From positions 29,581,471-29,645,470 of the forward strand of contig CP154955.1 in assembly GCA_039621445.1 (NCBI GenBank): DNA of 64,000 bases, given 5' to 3'. The stretch comes from Euglena gracilis (lineage: Eukaryota; Euglenida; Euglenophyceae; Euglenales). Both the position numbers and the translations under genes were made by a program. Shown piece by piece: positions 1 through 14,045 of the stretch (its first letter is position 1; every line of letters starts with the position of its first letter). The notes beneath the pieces are model-generated. The model ran no database searches and was not told the origin of the DNA. It saw only the letters and a program-made list of their open reading frames with translations.

Positions 1-3000
1 GCCGGCCCGACAGGCGCAATTTTGCCCGCGGCGGGCGTGCGTAAAACGCAGCAGTTACCGCCCGGGAGGCGCAAAGTAGCACTTTGGCAACGGACGCCCA
101 AAAAAACGTCGTTTTTCGGTCGTTTTCGGCCGAAATCGGCCGCGCCGGCGCTCCAAAAACGAGCGCTCTGCCCCGGGTAGAGGTCGGCGATCCTTTACCT
201 GACTGTTTCGAAGGGCGCCGCCCCGACAGGCGCAATTTTGCCCGCGGCGGGCGTGCGTAAAACGCAGCAGTTACCGCCCGGGAGGCGCAAAATAGCACTT
301 CGGCAACGGACGCCCCCAAAAGCGTCTTTTTTCGGTCGTTTTCGGCAGAAATCAGCCGCGCCGGCGCTCCAAAAACGAGCGCTCTGCCCCGGGTAGATTC
401 AGCGATCCTTTACCTGACTGTTTCGAAGGGCGCCGGCCCGACAGGCGCAATTTTGCCCGCGGCGGGCGTGCGTAAAACGCAGCAGTTACCGCCCGGAAGG
501 CGCAAAATAGCACTTCGGCAACGGACGCCCAAAAAGCGTCGTTTTTCGGTCGCTTTCGGCCGAAATCGGCCGCGCCCGCGCTCCAAAAACGAGCGCTCTG
601 CCCCGGGTAGAGGTCGGCGATCCTTTACCTGACTGTTGCGAAGGGCGCCGGCCCGACAGGCGCAATTTTGCCCGCGGCGGGCGTGCGTAAAACGCAGCAG
701 TTACCGCCCGGGTGGCGCAAAATAGCACTTTGGCAACGGACGCCCAAAAAAACGTCGTTTTCGGTCGTTTTCGGCCGAAATCGGCCGCGCCCGCGCTCCA
801 AAAACGAGCGCTCTGCCCCGGGTAGAGGTCGGCGATCCTTTACCTGACAGTTGCGAAGGGTGCCGGCCCGACAGGCGCAATTTTGCCCGCGGCGGGCGTG
901 CGTAAAACGCAGCAGTTACCGCCCGGGAGGCGCAAAATAGCACTTTGGCAACGGACGCCCAAAAAAACGTCGTTTTCGGTCGTTTTCGGCCGAAATCGGC
1001 CGCGCCGGCGCTCCAAAAACGAGCGCTCTGCCCCGGGTAGAGGTCGGCGATCCTTTACCTGACAGTTGCGAAGGGCGCCGGCCCGACAGGCGCAATTTTG
1101 CCCGCGGCGGGCGTGCGTAAAACGCAGCAGTTACCGCCCGGGAGGCGCAAAATAGCACTTTCGCAACGGACGCCCAAAAAAACGTCGTTTTTCGGTCGTT
1201 TTCGGCCGAAATCGGCCGCGCCCGCGCTCCAAAAACGAGCGCTCTGCCCCGGGTAGAGGTCGGCGATCCTTTACCTGACTGTTTCGAAGGGCGCCGGCCC
1301 GACAGGCGCAATTTTGCCCGCGGCGGGCGTGCGTAAAACGCAGCAGTTACCGCCCGGGAGGCGCAAAATAGCACTTTGGCAACGGACGCCCAAAAATACG
1401 TCGTTTCTCGGTCGTTTTCGGCCGAAATCGGCCGCGCCGGCGCTCCAAAAACGAGCGCTCTGCCCCGGGTAGAGGTCGGCGATCCTTTACCTGACTGTTT
1501 CGAAGGGCGCCGGCCCGACAGGCGCAATTTTGCCCGCGGCGGGCGTGCGCAAAACGCAGCAGTTACCGCCCGGGAGGCGCAAAATAGCACTTTGGCAACG
1601 GACGCCCCCAAAAACGTCGTTTTTCGGTCGTTTTCGGCCGAAATCGGCCGCGCCCGCGCTCCAAAAACGAGCGCTCTGCCCCGGGTAGAGGTCGGCGATC
1701 CTTTACCTGACTGTTGCGAAGGGCGCCGGCCCGACAGGCGCAATTTTGCCCGCGGCGGGCGTGCGTAAAACGCAGCAGTTACCGCCCGGGAGGCGCAAAA
1801 TAGCACTTTGGCAACGGACGCCCAAAAAAACGTCGTTTTTCGGTCGTTTTCGGCCGAAATCAGCCGCGCCGGCGCTCCAAAAACGAGCGCTCTGCCCCGG
1901 GTAGAGGTCGGCGATCCTTTACCTGACTGTTTGGAAGGACGCCGGCCCGACAGGCGCAATTTTGCCCGCGGCGGGCGTGCGTAAAACGCAGCAGTTACCG
2001 CCCGGGAGGCGCAAAATAGCACTTTGGCAACGGACGCCCAAAAAAACGTCGTTTTCGGTCGTTTTCGGCCGAAATCAGCCGCGCCCGCGCTCCAAAAACG
2101 AGCGCTCTGCCCCGGGTAGAGGTCGGCGATCCTTTACCTGACTGTTTCGAAGGGTGCCGGCCCGACAGGCGCAATTTTGCCCGCGGCGGGCGTGCGTAAA
2201 ACGCAGCAGTTACCGCCCGGGAGGCGCAAAATAGCACTTTGGCAACGGACGCCCAAAAAAACGTCGTTTTCGGTCGTTTTCGGCCGAAATCGGCCGCGCC
2301 GGCGCTCCAAAAACGAGCGCTCTGCCCCGGGTAGAGGTCGGCGATCCTTTACCTGACAGTTGCGAAGGGCGCCGGCCCGACAGGCGCAATTTTGCCCGCG
2401 GCGGGCGTGCGTAAAACGCAGCAGTTACCGCCCGGGAGGCGCAAAATAGCACTTTGGCAACGGACGCCCAAAAAAACGTCGTTTTTCGGTCGTTTTCGGC
2501 CGAAATCGGCCGCGCCGGCGCTCCAAAAACGAGCGCTCTGCCCCGGGTAGAGGTCGGCGATCCTTTACCTGACTGTTTCGAAGGGCGCCGGCCCGACAGG
2601 CGCAATTTTGCCCGCGGCGGGCGTGCGTAAAACGCAGCAGTTACCGCCCGGGAGGCGCAAAATAGCACTTTGGCAACGGACGCCCAAAAAAACGTCGTTT
2701 TCGGTCGTTTTCGGCCGAAATCGGCCGCGCCGGCGCTCCAAAAACGAGCGCTCTGCCCCGGGTAGAGGTCGGCGATCCTTTACCTGACTGTTTCGAAGGG
2801 CGCCGGCCCGACAGGCGCAATTTTGCCCGCGGCGGGCGTGCGTAAAACGCAGCAGTTACCGCCCGGAAGGCGCAAAATAGCACTTCGGCAACGGACGCCC
2901 CAAAAAGCGTCTTTTTTCGGTCGTTTTCGGCCGAAATCGGCCGCGCCGGATCTCCAAAAACGAGCGCTCTGCCCCGGGTAGAGGTCGGCAATCCTTTACC

Positions 3001-6000
3001 TGACAGTTGCGAAGGGCGCCGGCCCGACAGGCGCAATTTTGCCCGCGGCGGGCGTGCGTAAAACGCAGCAGTTACCGCCCGGGAGGCGCAAAATAGCACT
3101 TTGGCAACGGACGCCCAAAAAAACGTCGTTTTCGGTCGTTTTCGGCCGAAAACGGCCGCGCCCGCGCTCCAAAAACGAGCGCTCTGCCCCGGGTAGAGGT
3201 CGGCGATCCTTTACCTGACTGTTTCGAAGGGCGCCGGCCCGACAGGCGCAATTTTGCCCGCGGCGGGCGTGCGTAAAACGCAGCAGTTACCGCCCGGGAG
3301 GCGCAAAATAGCACTTTGGCAACGGACGCCCAAAAATTAGTCGTTTCTCGGTCGTTTTCGGCCGAAATCGGCCGCGCCGGCGCTCCAAAAACGAGCGCTC
3401 TGCCCCGGGTAGAGGTCGGCGATCCTTTACCTGACTGTTGCGAAGGGCGCCGGCCCGACAGGCGCAATTTTGCCCGCGGCGGGCGTGCGTAAAACGCAGC
3501 AGTTACCGCCCGGGAGGCGCAAAATAGCACTTTGGCAACGGACGCCCAAAAATACGTCGTTTTTTGGTCGTTTTCGGCCGAAATCAGCCGCGCCGGCGCT
3601 CCAGAAACGAGCGCTCTGCCCCGTGTAGAGGTCGGCGATCCTTTACCTGACTGTTTCGAAGGGCGCCGGCCCGACAGGCGCAATTTTGCCCGCGGCGGGC
3701 GTGCGTAAAACGCAGCAGTTACCGCCCGGGAGGCGCAAAATAGCACTTTGGCAACGGACGCCCAAAAATACGTCGTTTTTCGGTCGTTTTCGGCCGAAAT
3801 CAGCCGCGCCCGCGCTCCAAAAACGAGCGCTCTGCCCCGGGTAGAGGTCGGCGATCCTTTACCTGACTGTTGCGAAGGGCGCCGGCCCGACAGGCGACAT
3901 TTTGCCCGCGGCGGGCGTGCGTAAAACGCAGCAGTTACCGCCCGGAAGGGGCAAAATAGCACTTCGGCAACGGACGCCCCAAAAAGCGTCTTTTTTCGGT
4001 CGTTTTCGGCCGAAATCGGCCGCGCCGGCGCTCCAAAAACGAGCGCTCTGCCCCGGGTAGAGGTCGGCGATCCTTTACCTGACAGTTGCGAAGGGCGCCG
4101 GCCCGACAGGCGCAATTTTGCCCGCGGCGGGCGTGCGTAAAACGCAGCAGTTACCGCCCGGGAGGCGCAAAATAGCACTTTGGCAACGGACGCCCAAAAA
4201 TACGTCGTATTCGGTCGTTTCCGGCCGAAAACGGCCGCGCCCGCGCTCCAAAAACGAGCGCTCTGCCCCGGGTAGAGGTCGGCGATCCTTTACCTGACTG
4301 TTTCGAAGGGCGCCGGCCCGACAGGCGCAATTTTGCCCGCGGCGGGCGTGCGTAAAACGCAGCAGTTACCGCCCGGAAGGCGCAAAATAGCACTTCGGCA
4401 ACGGACGCCCAAAAAGCGTCTTTTTTCGGTCGTTTTCGGCCGAAAACGGCCGCGCCCGCGCTCCAAAAACGAGCGCTCTGCCCCGGGTAGAGATCGGCGA
4501 TCCTTTACCTGACTGTTTGGAAGGGCGCCGGCCCGACAGGCGCAATTTTGCCCGCGGCGGGCGTGCGTAAAACGCAGCAGTTACCGCCCGGGAGGCGCAA
4601 AATAGCACTTTGGCAACGGACGCCCAAAAATACGTCGTTTCTCGGTCGTTTTCGGCCGAAATCGGCCGCGCCGGCGCTCCAAAAACGAGCGCTCTGCCCC
4701 GGGTAGAGGTCGGCGATCCTTTACCTGACTGTTTCGAAGGGCGCCGGCCCGACAGGCGCAATTTTGCCCGCGGCGGGCGTGCGCAAAACGCAGCAGTTAC
4801 CGCCCGGGAGGCGCAAAATAGCACTTTGGCAACGGACGCCCCCAAAAACGTCGTTTTTCGGTCGTTTTCGGCCGAAATCGGCCCCGCCAGCGCTCCAAAA
4901 ACGAGCGCTCTGCCCCGGGTAGAGGTCGGCGATCCTTTACCTGACTGTTTCGAAGGGCGCCGGCCCGACAGGCGCAATTTTGCCCGCGGCGGGCGTGCGT
5001 AAAACGCAGCAGTTACCGCCCGGAAGGCGCAAAATAGCACTTCGGCAACGGACGCCCAAAAAGCGTCTTTTTTCGGTCGTTTTCGGCCGAAAACGGCCGC
5101 GCCGGCGCTCCAAAAACGAGCGCTCTGCCCCGGGTAGAGATTTACCTGACTGTTTGGAAGGGCGCCGGCCCGACAGGCGCAATTTTGCCCGCGGCGGGCG
5201 TGCGTAAAACGCAGCAGTTACCGCCCGGGAGGCGCAAAATAGCACTTTGGCAACGGACGCCCAAAAATACGTCGTTTTTCGGTCGTTTTCGGCCGAAATC
5301 AGCCGCGCCGGCGCTCCAAAAACGAGCGCTCTGCCCCGGGTAGAGGTCGGCGATCCTTAACCTGACTGTTTCGAAGGGCGCCGGCCCGACAGGCGAAATT
5401 TTGCCCGCGGCGGCCGTGCGTAAAACGCAGCAGTTACCGCCCGGAAGGGGCAAAATAGCACTTCGGCAACGGACGCCCCAAAAAGAGTCTTTTTTCGGTC
5501 GTTTTCGGCCGAAATCGGCCGCGCCCGCGCTCCAAAAACGAGCGCTCTGCCCCGGGTAGAGGTCGGCGATCCTTTACCTGACAGTTGCGAAGGGTGCCGG
5601 CCCCACAGGCGCAATTTTGCCTGCGGCGGGCGTGCGTAAAACGCAGCAGTTACCGCCCGGGAGGCGCAAAATAGCACTTTGGCAACGGACGCCCAAAAAA
5701 ACGTCGTTTTCGGTCGTTTTCGGCCGAAAACTGCCGCGCCCGCGCTCCAAAAACGAGCGCTGTGCCCCGGGTAGAGGTCGGCGATCCTTTACCTGACTGT
5801 TTCGAAGGGCGCCGGCCCGACAGGCGCAATTTTGCCCGCGGCGGGCGTGCGTAAAACGCAGCAGTTACCGCCCGGAAGGCGCAAAATAGCACTTCGGCAA
5901 CGGACGCCCAAAAAGCGTCTTTTTTCGGTCGTTTTCGGCCGAAAACGGCCGCGCCCGCGCTCCAAAAACGAGCGCTCTGCCCCGGGTAGAGGTCGGCGAT

Positions 6001-9000
6001 CCTTTACCTGACTGTTTGGAAGGGCGCCGGCCCGACAGGCGCAATTTTGCCCGCGGCGGGCGTGCGTAAAACGCAGCAGTTACCGCCCGGGAGGCGCAAA
6101 ATAGCACTTTGGCAACGGACGCCCAAAAATACGTCGTTTCTCGGTCGTTTTCGGCCGAAATCGGCCGCGCCGGCGCTCCAAAAACGAGCGCTCTGCCCCG
6201 GGTAGAGGTCGGCGATCCTTTACCTGACTGTTTCGAAGGGCGCCGGCCCGACAGGCGCAATTTTGCCCGCGGCGGGCGTGCGTAAAACGCAGCAGTTACC
6301 GCCCGGGAGGCGCAAAATAGCACTTCGGCAACGGACGCCCAAAAAAACGTCGTTTTTTGGTCGTTTTCGGCCGAAATCGGCCGCGCCGGCGCTCCAAAAA
6401 CGAGCGCTCTGCCCCGGGTAGAGGTCGGCGATCCTTTACCTGACAGTTGCGAAGGGCGCCGGCCCGACAGGCGCAATTTTGCCCGCGGCGGGCGTGCGTA
6501 AAACGCAGCAGTTACCGCCCGGGAGGCGCAAAATAGCACTTTGGCAACGGACGCCCCAACAAACGTCGTTTTTCGGTCGTTTTCGGCCGAAATCGGCCGT
6601 GCCCGCGCTCCAAAAACGAGCGCTCTGCCCCGGGTAGAGGTCGGCGATCCTTTACCTGACTGTTTCGAAGGGCGCCGGCCCGACAGGCGCAATTTTGCCC
6701 GCGGCGGGCGTGCGTAAAACGCAGCAGTTACCGCCCGGGAGGCGCAAAATAGCACTTTGGCAACGGACGCCCAAAAAACGTGGTTTTTCGGTCGTTTTCG
6801 GCCGAAATCGGCCGCGCCCGCGCTCCAAAAACGAGCGCTCTGCCCCGGGTAGAGGTCGGCGATCCTTTACCTGACTGTTTCGAAGGGCGCCGGCCCGACA
6901 GGCGCAATTTTGCCCGCGGCGGGCGTGCGTAAAACGCAGCAGTTACCGCCCGGGAGGCGCAAAATAGCACTTCGGCAACGGACGCCCCAAAAAACGTCGT
7001 TTTTCGGTCGTTTTCGGCCGAAATCGGCCGCGCCCGCGCTCCAAAAACGAGCGCTCTGCCCCGGGTAGAGGTCGGCGATCCTTTACCTGACTGTTTTGAA
7101 GGGCGCCGGCCCGACAGGCGCAATTTTGCCCGCGGCGGGCGTGCGTAAAACGCAGCAGTTACCGCCCGGGAGGCGCAAAATAGCACTTTGGCAACGGACG
7201 CCCCAAAAAAACGTCGTTTTTCGGTCGTTTTCGGCCGAAATCGGCCGCGCCCGCGCTCCAAAAACGAGCGCTCTGCCCCGGGTAGAGGTCGGCGATCCTT
7301 TACCTGACTGTTTCGAAGGGCGCCGGCCCGACAGGCGCAATTTTGCCCGCGGCGGGCGTGCGTAAAACGCAGCAGTTACAGCATGGGAGGCGAAAAATAG
7401 CACGTTGGCAACGGACGCCCAAAAAACGTCTTTTTTCGGTCGTTTTCACCCGAAATCAGCCGCGCCGGCGCTCCAAAAACGAGCGCTCTGCCCCGGGTAG
7501 AGGTCGGCGATCCTTTACCTGACTGTTTTGAAGGGCGCCGGCCCGACAGGCGCAATTTTGCCCGCGGCGGGCGTGCGTAAAACGCAGCAGTTACCGCCCG
7601 GGAGGCGCAAAATAGCACTTTGGCAACGGACGCCCAAAAAAAACGTCGTTTTTCGGTCGTTTTCGGCCGAAATCGGCCGCTCCAAAAACGAGCGCTCTGC
7701 CCCGGTAGAGGTCGGCGATCCTTTACCTGACTGTTTTGAAGGGCGCCGGCCCGACAGGCGCAATTTTGCCCGCGGCGGGCGTGCGTAAAACGCAGCAGTT
7801 ACCGCCCGGGAGGCGCAAAATAGCACTTTGGCAACGGACGCTCAAAAAAGCGTCGTTTTCGGTCGTTTTCGGCCGAAAACGGCCGCGCCCGCGCTCCAAA
7901 AACGAGCGCTCTGCCCCGGGTAGAGGTCGGCGATCCTTTACCTGACTGTTTCGAAGGGCGCCGGCCCGACAGGCGCAATTTTGCCCGCGGCGGGCGTGCG
8001 TAAAACGCAGCAGTTACCGCCCGGGAGGCGCAAAATAGCACTTTGGCAACGGACGCCCAAAAAGCGTCTTTTTTCGGTCGTTTTCGGCCGAAAACGGCCG
8101 CGCCGGCGCTCCAAAAACGAGCGCTCTGCCCCGGGTAGAGGTCGGCGATCCTTTACCTGACTGTTTGGAAGGGCGCCGGCCCGACAGGCGCAATTTTGCC
8201 CGCGGCGGGCGTGCGTAAAACGCAGCAGTTACCGCCCGGGAGGCGCAAAATAGCACTTTGGCAACGGACGCCTAAAAATACGTCGTTTTTCGGTCGTTTT
8301 CGGCCGAAAACGGCCGCGCCCGCGCTCCAAAAACGAGCGCTCTGCCCCGGGTAGAGGTCGGCGATCCTTTACCTGACTGTTTCGAAGGGCGCCGGCCCGA
8401 CAGGCGCAATTTTGCCCGCGGCGGGCGTGCGTAAAACGCAGCAGTTACCGCCCGGGAGGCGCAAAATAGCACTTCGGCAACGGACGCCCCAAAAAACGTC
8501 GTTTTCGGTCGTTTTCGGCCGAAATCGGCCGCGCCGGCGCTCCAAAAACGAGCGCTCTGCCCCGGGTAGAGGTCGGCGATCCTTTACCTGACTGTTTCGA
8601 AGGGCGCCGGCCCGACAGGCGCAATTTTGCCCGCGGCGGGCGTGCGTAAAACGCAGCAGTTACCGCCCGGGAGGCGCAAAATAGCACTTTGGCAACGGAC
8701 GCCCAAAAAAACGTCGTTTTCGGTCGTTTTCGGCCGAAAACGGCCGCGCCCGCGCTCCAAAAACGAGCGCTCTGCCCCGGGTAGAGGTCGGCGATCCTTT
8801 ACCTGACTGTTTCGAAGGGCGCCGGCCCGACAGGCGCAATTTTGCCCGCGGCGGGCGTGCGTAAAACGCAGCAGTTACCGCCCGGGAGGCGCAAAATAGC
8901 ACTTTGGCAACGGACGCCCAAAAAGCGTCTTTTTTCGGTCGTTTTCGGCCGAAAACGGCCGCGCCGGCGCTCCAAAAACGAGCGCTCTGCCCCGGGTAGA

Positions 9001-12000
9001 GGTCGGCGATCCTTTACCTGACTGTTTCGAAGGGCGCCGGCCCGACAGGCGCAATTTTGCCCGCGGCGGGCGTGCGTAAAACGCAGCAGTTACCGCCCGG
9101 GAGGCGCAAAATAGCACTTTGGCAAAAAAAAAAAAAAAAAACGTCGTTTTTCGGTCGTTTTCGGCCGAAAACGGCCGCGCCCGCGCTCCAAAAACGAGCG
9201 CTCTGCCCCGGGTAGAGGTCGGCGATCCTTTACCTGACTGTTTCGAAGGGCGCCGGCCCGACAGGCGCAATTTTGCCCGCGGCGGGCGTGCGTAAAACGC
9301 AGCAGTTACCGCCCGGGAGGCGCAAAATAGCACTTCGGCAACGGACGCCCAAAAATACGTCGTTTCTCGGTCGTTTTCGGCCGAAATCGGCCGCGCCGGC
9401 GCTCCAAAAACGAGCGCTCTGCCCCGGGTAGAGGTCGGCGATCCTTTACCTGACTGTTTCGAAGGGCGCCGGCCCGACAGGCGCAATTTTGCCCGCGGCG
9501 GGCGTGCGTAAAACGCAGCAGTTACCGCCCGGGAGGCGCAAAATAGCACTTTGGCAACGGACGCCCAAAAAAAACGTCGTTTTCGGTCGTTTTCGGCCGA
9601 AAACGGCCGCGCCCGCGCTCCAAAAACGAGCGCTCTGCCCCGGGTAGAGGTCGGCGATCCTTTACCTGACTGTTTCGAAGGGCGCCGGCCCGACAGGCGC
9701 AATTTTGCCCGCGGCGGGCGTGCGTAAAACGCAGCAGTTACCGCCCGGGAGGCGCAAAATAGCACTTTGGCAACGGACGCCCAAAAATACGTCGTTTTTC
9801 GGTCGTTTTCGGCCGAAATCGGCCGCGCCGGCGCTCCAAAAACGAGCGCTCTGCCCCGGGTAGAGGTCGGCGATCCTTTACCTGACTGTTTCGAAGGGCG
9901 CCGGCCCGACAGGCGCAATTTTGCCCGCGGCGGGCGTGCGTAAAACGCAGCAGTTACCGCCAGGGAGGCGCAAAATAGCACTTTGGCAACGGACGCCCAA
10001 AAACGTGGTTTTTCGGTCGTTTTCGGCCGATATCGGCCGCGCCCGCGCTCCAAAAACGAGCGCTCTGCCCCGGGTAGAGGTCGGCGATCCTTTACCTGAC
10101 TGTTTCGAAGGGCGCCGGCCCGACAGGCGCAATTTTGCCCGCGGCAGGCGTGCGTAAAACGCAGCAGTTACCGCCCGGCAGGCGCAAAATAGCACTTCGG
10201 CAACGGACGCCCAAAAAAACCTCTTTTTTCGATCGTTTTCGGCCGAAATCGGCCGCGCCGGCGCTCCAAAAACGAGCGCTCTGCCCCGGGTAGAGGTCGG
10301 CGATCCTTTACCTGACTGTTTCGAAGGGCGCCGGCCCGACAGGCGCAATTTTGCCCGCGGCGGGCGTGCGTAAAACGCAGCAGTTACCGCCCGGGAGGCG
10401 CAAAATAGCACTTTGGCAACGGACGCCCAAAAATACGTCGTTTCTCGGTCGTTTTCGGCCGAAATCGGCCGCGCCGGCGCTCCAAAAACGAGCGCTCTGC
10501 CCCGGGTAGAGGTCGGCGATCCTTTACCTGACTGTTGCGAAGGGCGCCGGCCCGACAGGCGCAATTTTGCCCGCGGCGGGCGTGCGTAAAACGCAGCAGT
10601 TACCGCCCGGGAGGCGCAAAATAGCACTTTGGCAATGGACGCCCAAAAATACGTCGTTTTTTGGTCGTTTTCGGCCGAAATCAGCCGCGCCGGCGCTCCA
10701 AAAACGAGCGCTCTGCCCCGGGTAGAGGTCGGCGATCCTTTACCTGACTGTTGCGAAGGGCGCCGGCCCGACAGGCGCAATTTTGCCCGCGGCGGGGGTG
10801 CGTAAAACGCAGCAGTTACCGCCCGGGAGGCGCAAAATAGCACTTTGGCAACGGGCGCCCAAAAATACGTCGTTTTTCGGTCGTTTTCGGCCGAAATCAG
10901 CCGCGCCGGCGTCCAAAAACGAGCGCTCTGCCCCGGGTAGAGCTCGGCGATCCTTTACCTGACTGTTGCGAAGGGCGCCGGCCCGACAGGCGAAATTTTG
11001 CCTGCGGCGGGCGTGCGTAAAACGCAGCAGTTACCGCCCGGAAGGGGCAAAATAGCACTTCGGCAACGGACGCCCCAAAAAGCGTCTTTTTTCGGTCGTT
11101 TTCGGCCGAAATCGGCCGCGCCCGCGCTCCAAAAACGAGCGCTCTGCCCCGGGTAGAGGTCGGCGATCCTTTACCTGACAGTTGCGAAGGGCGCCGGCCC
11201 GACAGGCGCAATTTTGCCCGCGGCGGGCGTGCGTAAAACGCAGCAGTTACCGCCCGGGAGGCGCAAAATAGCACTTTGGCAACGGACGCCCAAAAATACG
11301 TCGTTTCTCGGTCGTTTTCGGCCGAAATCGGCCGCGCCGGCGCTCCAAAAACGAGCGCTCTGCCCCGGGTAGAGGTCGGCGATCCTTTACCTGACTGTTG
11401 CGAAGGGCGCCGGCCCGACAGGCGCAATTTTGCCCGCGGCGGGCGTGCGCAAAACGCAGCAGTTACCGCCCGGGAGGCGCAAAATAGCACTTTGGCAACG
11501 GACGCCCCCAAAAACGTCGTTTTTCGGTCGTTTTCGGCCGAAATCGGCCCCGCCAGCGCTCCAAAAACGAGCGCTCTGCCCCGGGTAGAGGTCGGCGATC
11601 CTTTACCTGACTGTTTCGAAGGGCGCCGGCCCGACAGGCGCAATTTTGCCCGCGGCGGGCGTGCGTAAAACGCAGCAGTTACCGCCCGGAAGGCGCAAAA
11701 TAGCACTTCGGCAAGGGACGCCCCAAAAAGCGTCTTTTTTCGGTCGTTTTCGGCCAAAATCGGCCGCGCCGGCGCTCCAAAAACGAGCGCTCTGCCCCGG
11801 GTAGAGGTCGGCGATCCTTTACCTGACAGTTGCGAAGGGCGCCGGCCCGACAGGCGCAATTTTGCCCGCGGCGGGCGTGCGTAAAACGCAGCAGTTACCG
11901 CCCGGGAGGCGCAAAATAGCACTTTGGCAACGGACGCCCAAAAAAACGTCGTTTTTCGGTCGTTTTCGGCCGAAATCGGCCGCGCCGGCGCTCCAAAAAC

Positions 12001-13657
12001 GAGCGCTCGGCCCCGGGTAGAGGTCGGCGATCCTTTACCTGACTGTTGCGAAGGGCGCCGGCCCGACAGGCGCAATTTTGCCTGCGGCGGGCGTGCGTAA
12101 AACGCAGCAGTTACCGCCCGGGAGGCGCAAAATAGCACTTTGGCAACGGACGCCCAAAAAAACGTCGTTTTTCGGTCGTTTTCGGCCGAAATCGGCCGCG
12201 CCGGCGCTCCAAAAACGAGCGCTCTGCCCCGGGTAGAGGTCGGCGATCCTTTACCTGACTGTTTCGAAGGGCGCCGGCCCGACAGGCGCAATTTTGCCCG
12301 CGGCGGGCGTGCGTAAAACGCAGCAGTTACCGCCCGGAAGGCGCAAAATAGCACTTCGGCAAAAAAAAAAAAAAAAAACGTCGTTTTCGGTCGTTTTCGG
12401 CCGAAAACGGCCGCGCCGGCGCTCCAAAAACGAGCGCTCTGCCCCGGGTAGAGGTCGGCGATCCTTTACCTGACTGTTTCGAAGGGCGCCGGCCCGACAG
12501 GCGCAATTTTGCCCGCGGCGGGCGTGCGTAAAACGCAGCAGTTACCGCCCGGGAGGCGCAAAATAGCACTTCGGCAACGGACGCCCAAAAAGCGTCTTTT
12601 TTCGGTCGTTTTCGGCCGAAAACGGCCGCGCCCGCGCTCCAAAAACGAGCGCTCTGCCCCGGGTAGAGGTCGGCGATCCTTTACCTGACTGTTGCGAAGG
12701 GCGCCGGCCCGACAGGCGCAATTTTGCCCGCGGCGGGCGTGCGTAAAACGCAGCAGTTACCGCCCGGGAGGCGCAAAATAGCACTTTGGCAACGGACACC
12801 CCAAAAACGTCGTTTTTTTTTTGTTTTTGGCCGAAATCGGCCGCGCCGGCGCTCCAGAAACGAGCGCTCTGCCCCGGGTAGAGGTCGGCGATCCTTTACC
12901 TGACTGTTGCGAAGGGCGCCGGCCCGACAGGCGCAAATTTGCCCGCGGCGGGCGTGCGTAAAACGCAGCAGTTACCGCCCGGAAGGCGCAAAATAGCACT
13001 TCGGCAACGGACACCCCAAAAAGCGTCTTTTTTCGGTCGTTTTCGGCCGAAATCGGCCGCGCCGGCGCTCCAAAAACGAGCGCTCTGCCCCGGGTAGAGG
13101 TCGGCGATCCTTTACCTGACAGTTGCGAAGGGCGCCGGCCCGACAGGCGCAATTTTGCCCGCGGCGGGCGTGCGTAAAACGCAGCAGTTACCGCCCGGGA
13201 GGCGCAAAATAGCACTTTGGCAACGGACGCCCAAAAATACGTCGTTTTTCGGTCGTTTTCGGCCGAAATCAGCCGCGCCGGCGCTCCAAAAACGAGCGCT
13301 CTGCCCCGGGTAGAGGTCGGCGATCCTTTACCTGACAGTTGCGAAGGGCGCCGGCCCGACAGGCGCAATTTTGCCCGCGGCGGGCGTGCGTAAAACGCAG
13401 CAGTTACCGCCCGGGAGGCGCAAAATAGCACTTCGGCAACGGACGCCCCAAAATACGTCGTTTTTCGGTCGTTTTCGGCGGAAAACGGCCGCGCCCGCGC
13501 TCCAAAAACGAGCGCTCTGCCCCGGGTAGAGGTCGGGGATCCTTTACCTGACTGTTTCGAAGGGCGCCGGCCCGACAGGCGCAATTTTGCCCGCGGCGGG
13601 CGTGCGTAAAACGCAGCAGTTACCGCCCGGGAGGCGCAAAATAGCACTTTGGCAACG
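1..13657. repeat. CpG-rich tandem satellite array, 215/216-bp monomer (block A)
   Basis: Head-to-tail copies of one monomer fill this stretch, with period 215 bp, or 216 bp when an A-run holds one more A. Landmarks per copy are the palindrome GCCCGCGGCGGGC, the segment gcgtaaaacgcagcagttac, the palindrome TTTCGGCCGAAA and a CCCGGG. I count about 30 CpG in one typical monomer. Copies differ at linked sites: cactttgg or cacttcgg, gaaatcagccgcgccgg or gaaaacggccgcgcccg, tgtttcgaa or tgttgcgaa. Apparent reading frames of 80 to 500 codons on both strands arise because the unit is GC-rich and 216 is a multiple of three. They are not genes. Identity as a satellite is certain; any centromeric, telomeric or other role is unknown. 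Confidence 0.97.
1376..5002. repeat. Long-range duplication inside satellite block A (about 15 monomers)
   Basis: A distinctive two-monomer stretch at 1376-1768 (gtcgtttctcgg, gcgtgcgcaaaacg, then gacgcccccaaaaacg) recurs at 4610-5002, offset 3234 bp, and again at 11276-11668, offset a further 6666 bp. These offsets equal about 15 and 31 monomers. The monomers at 9124 and 12361 in which an A-run replaces the usual acggacgccc lie 3237 bp apart, close to the same 15-unit spacing. This indicates higher-order duplication by unequal exchange. Confidence 0.7.
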
Positions 13658-14045
13658 TGTGTGTGGCGGACAGCCTTTTCAAGATCAATCTCCAGAAATC
13701 TCTGAATTAGGCATTGCCAGAAAAAAGGGTTCAGACCAAAATCTTAATCTGGGAATTCCGTGTTTCATTCTGTATTTCAGTGGCAGCCTATGGCAAACAG
13801 TGTATCAGTTTGCTTGGACTTCATTGGCATTGGCAAACATCTTCAAGATTTGTTCCCCTGCTGTGCAAAAGATTTTGAAAACTCCAGTGATGCAGTGGGA
13901 AAATGCCAGGGGAAAAGCCCAAGTTGGCAGTAGGAGACTGTCCAGCATTGCACATTACAGGTTGGCCTGGGCCAGAAGTTGGTCACCCCAAGTGTCATTG
14001 GACAAGGGCTGTCACAACACACTGAGCCGAGGACCCACCCTCACA
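13658..14045 (+). repeat. 5' LTR of the miniature element
   Basis: 388 bp, TGTGTG to CTCACA, repeated at 14608-14995 with one visible substitution. Target-site copy AACG lies at 13654-13657. Confidence 0.92.

Noticed and set aside
916-2022. Long reading frames (up to about 540 codons) repeated through the satellite on both strands
   Set aside because: They exist only because the GC-rich monomer lacks stops and is 216 bp when the A-run is long; the frame breaks whenever the unit is 215 bp. Composition is uniform, there is no conserved start, and equivalent frames occur on the other strand.
1-13657. CRISPR-like array
   Set aside because: There are no alternating short repeats and unique spacers; the whole 215-bp unit repeats.
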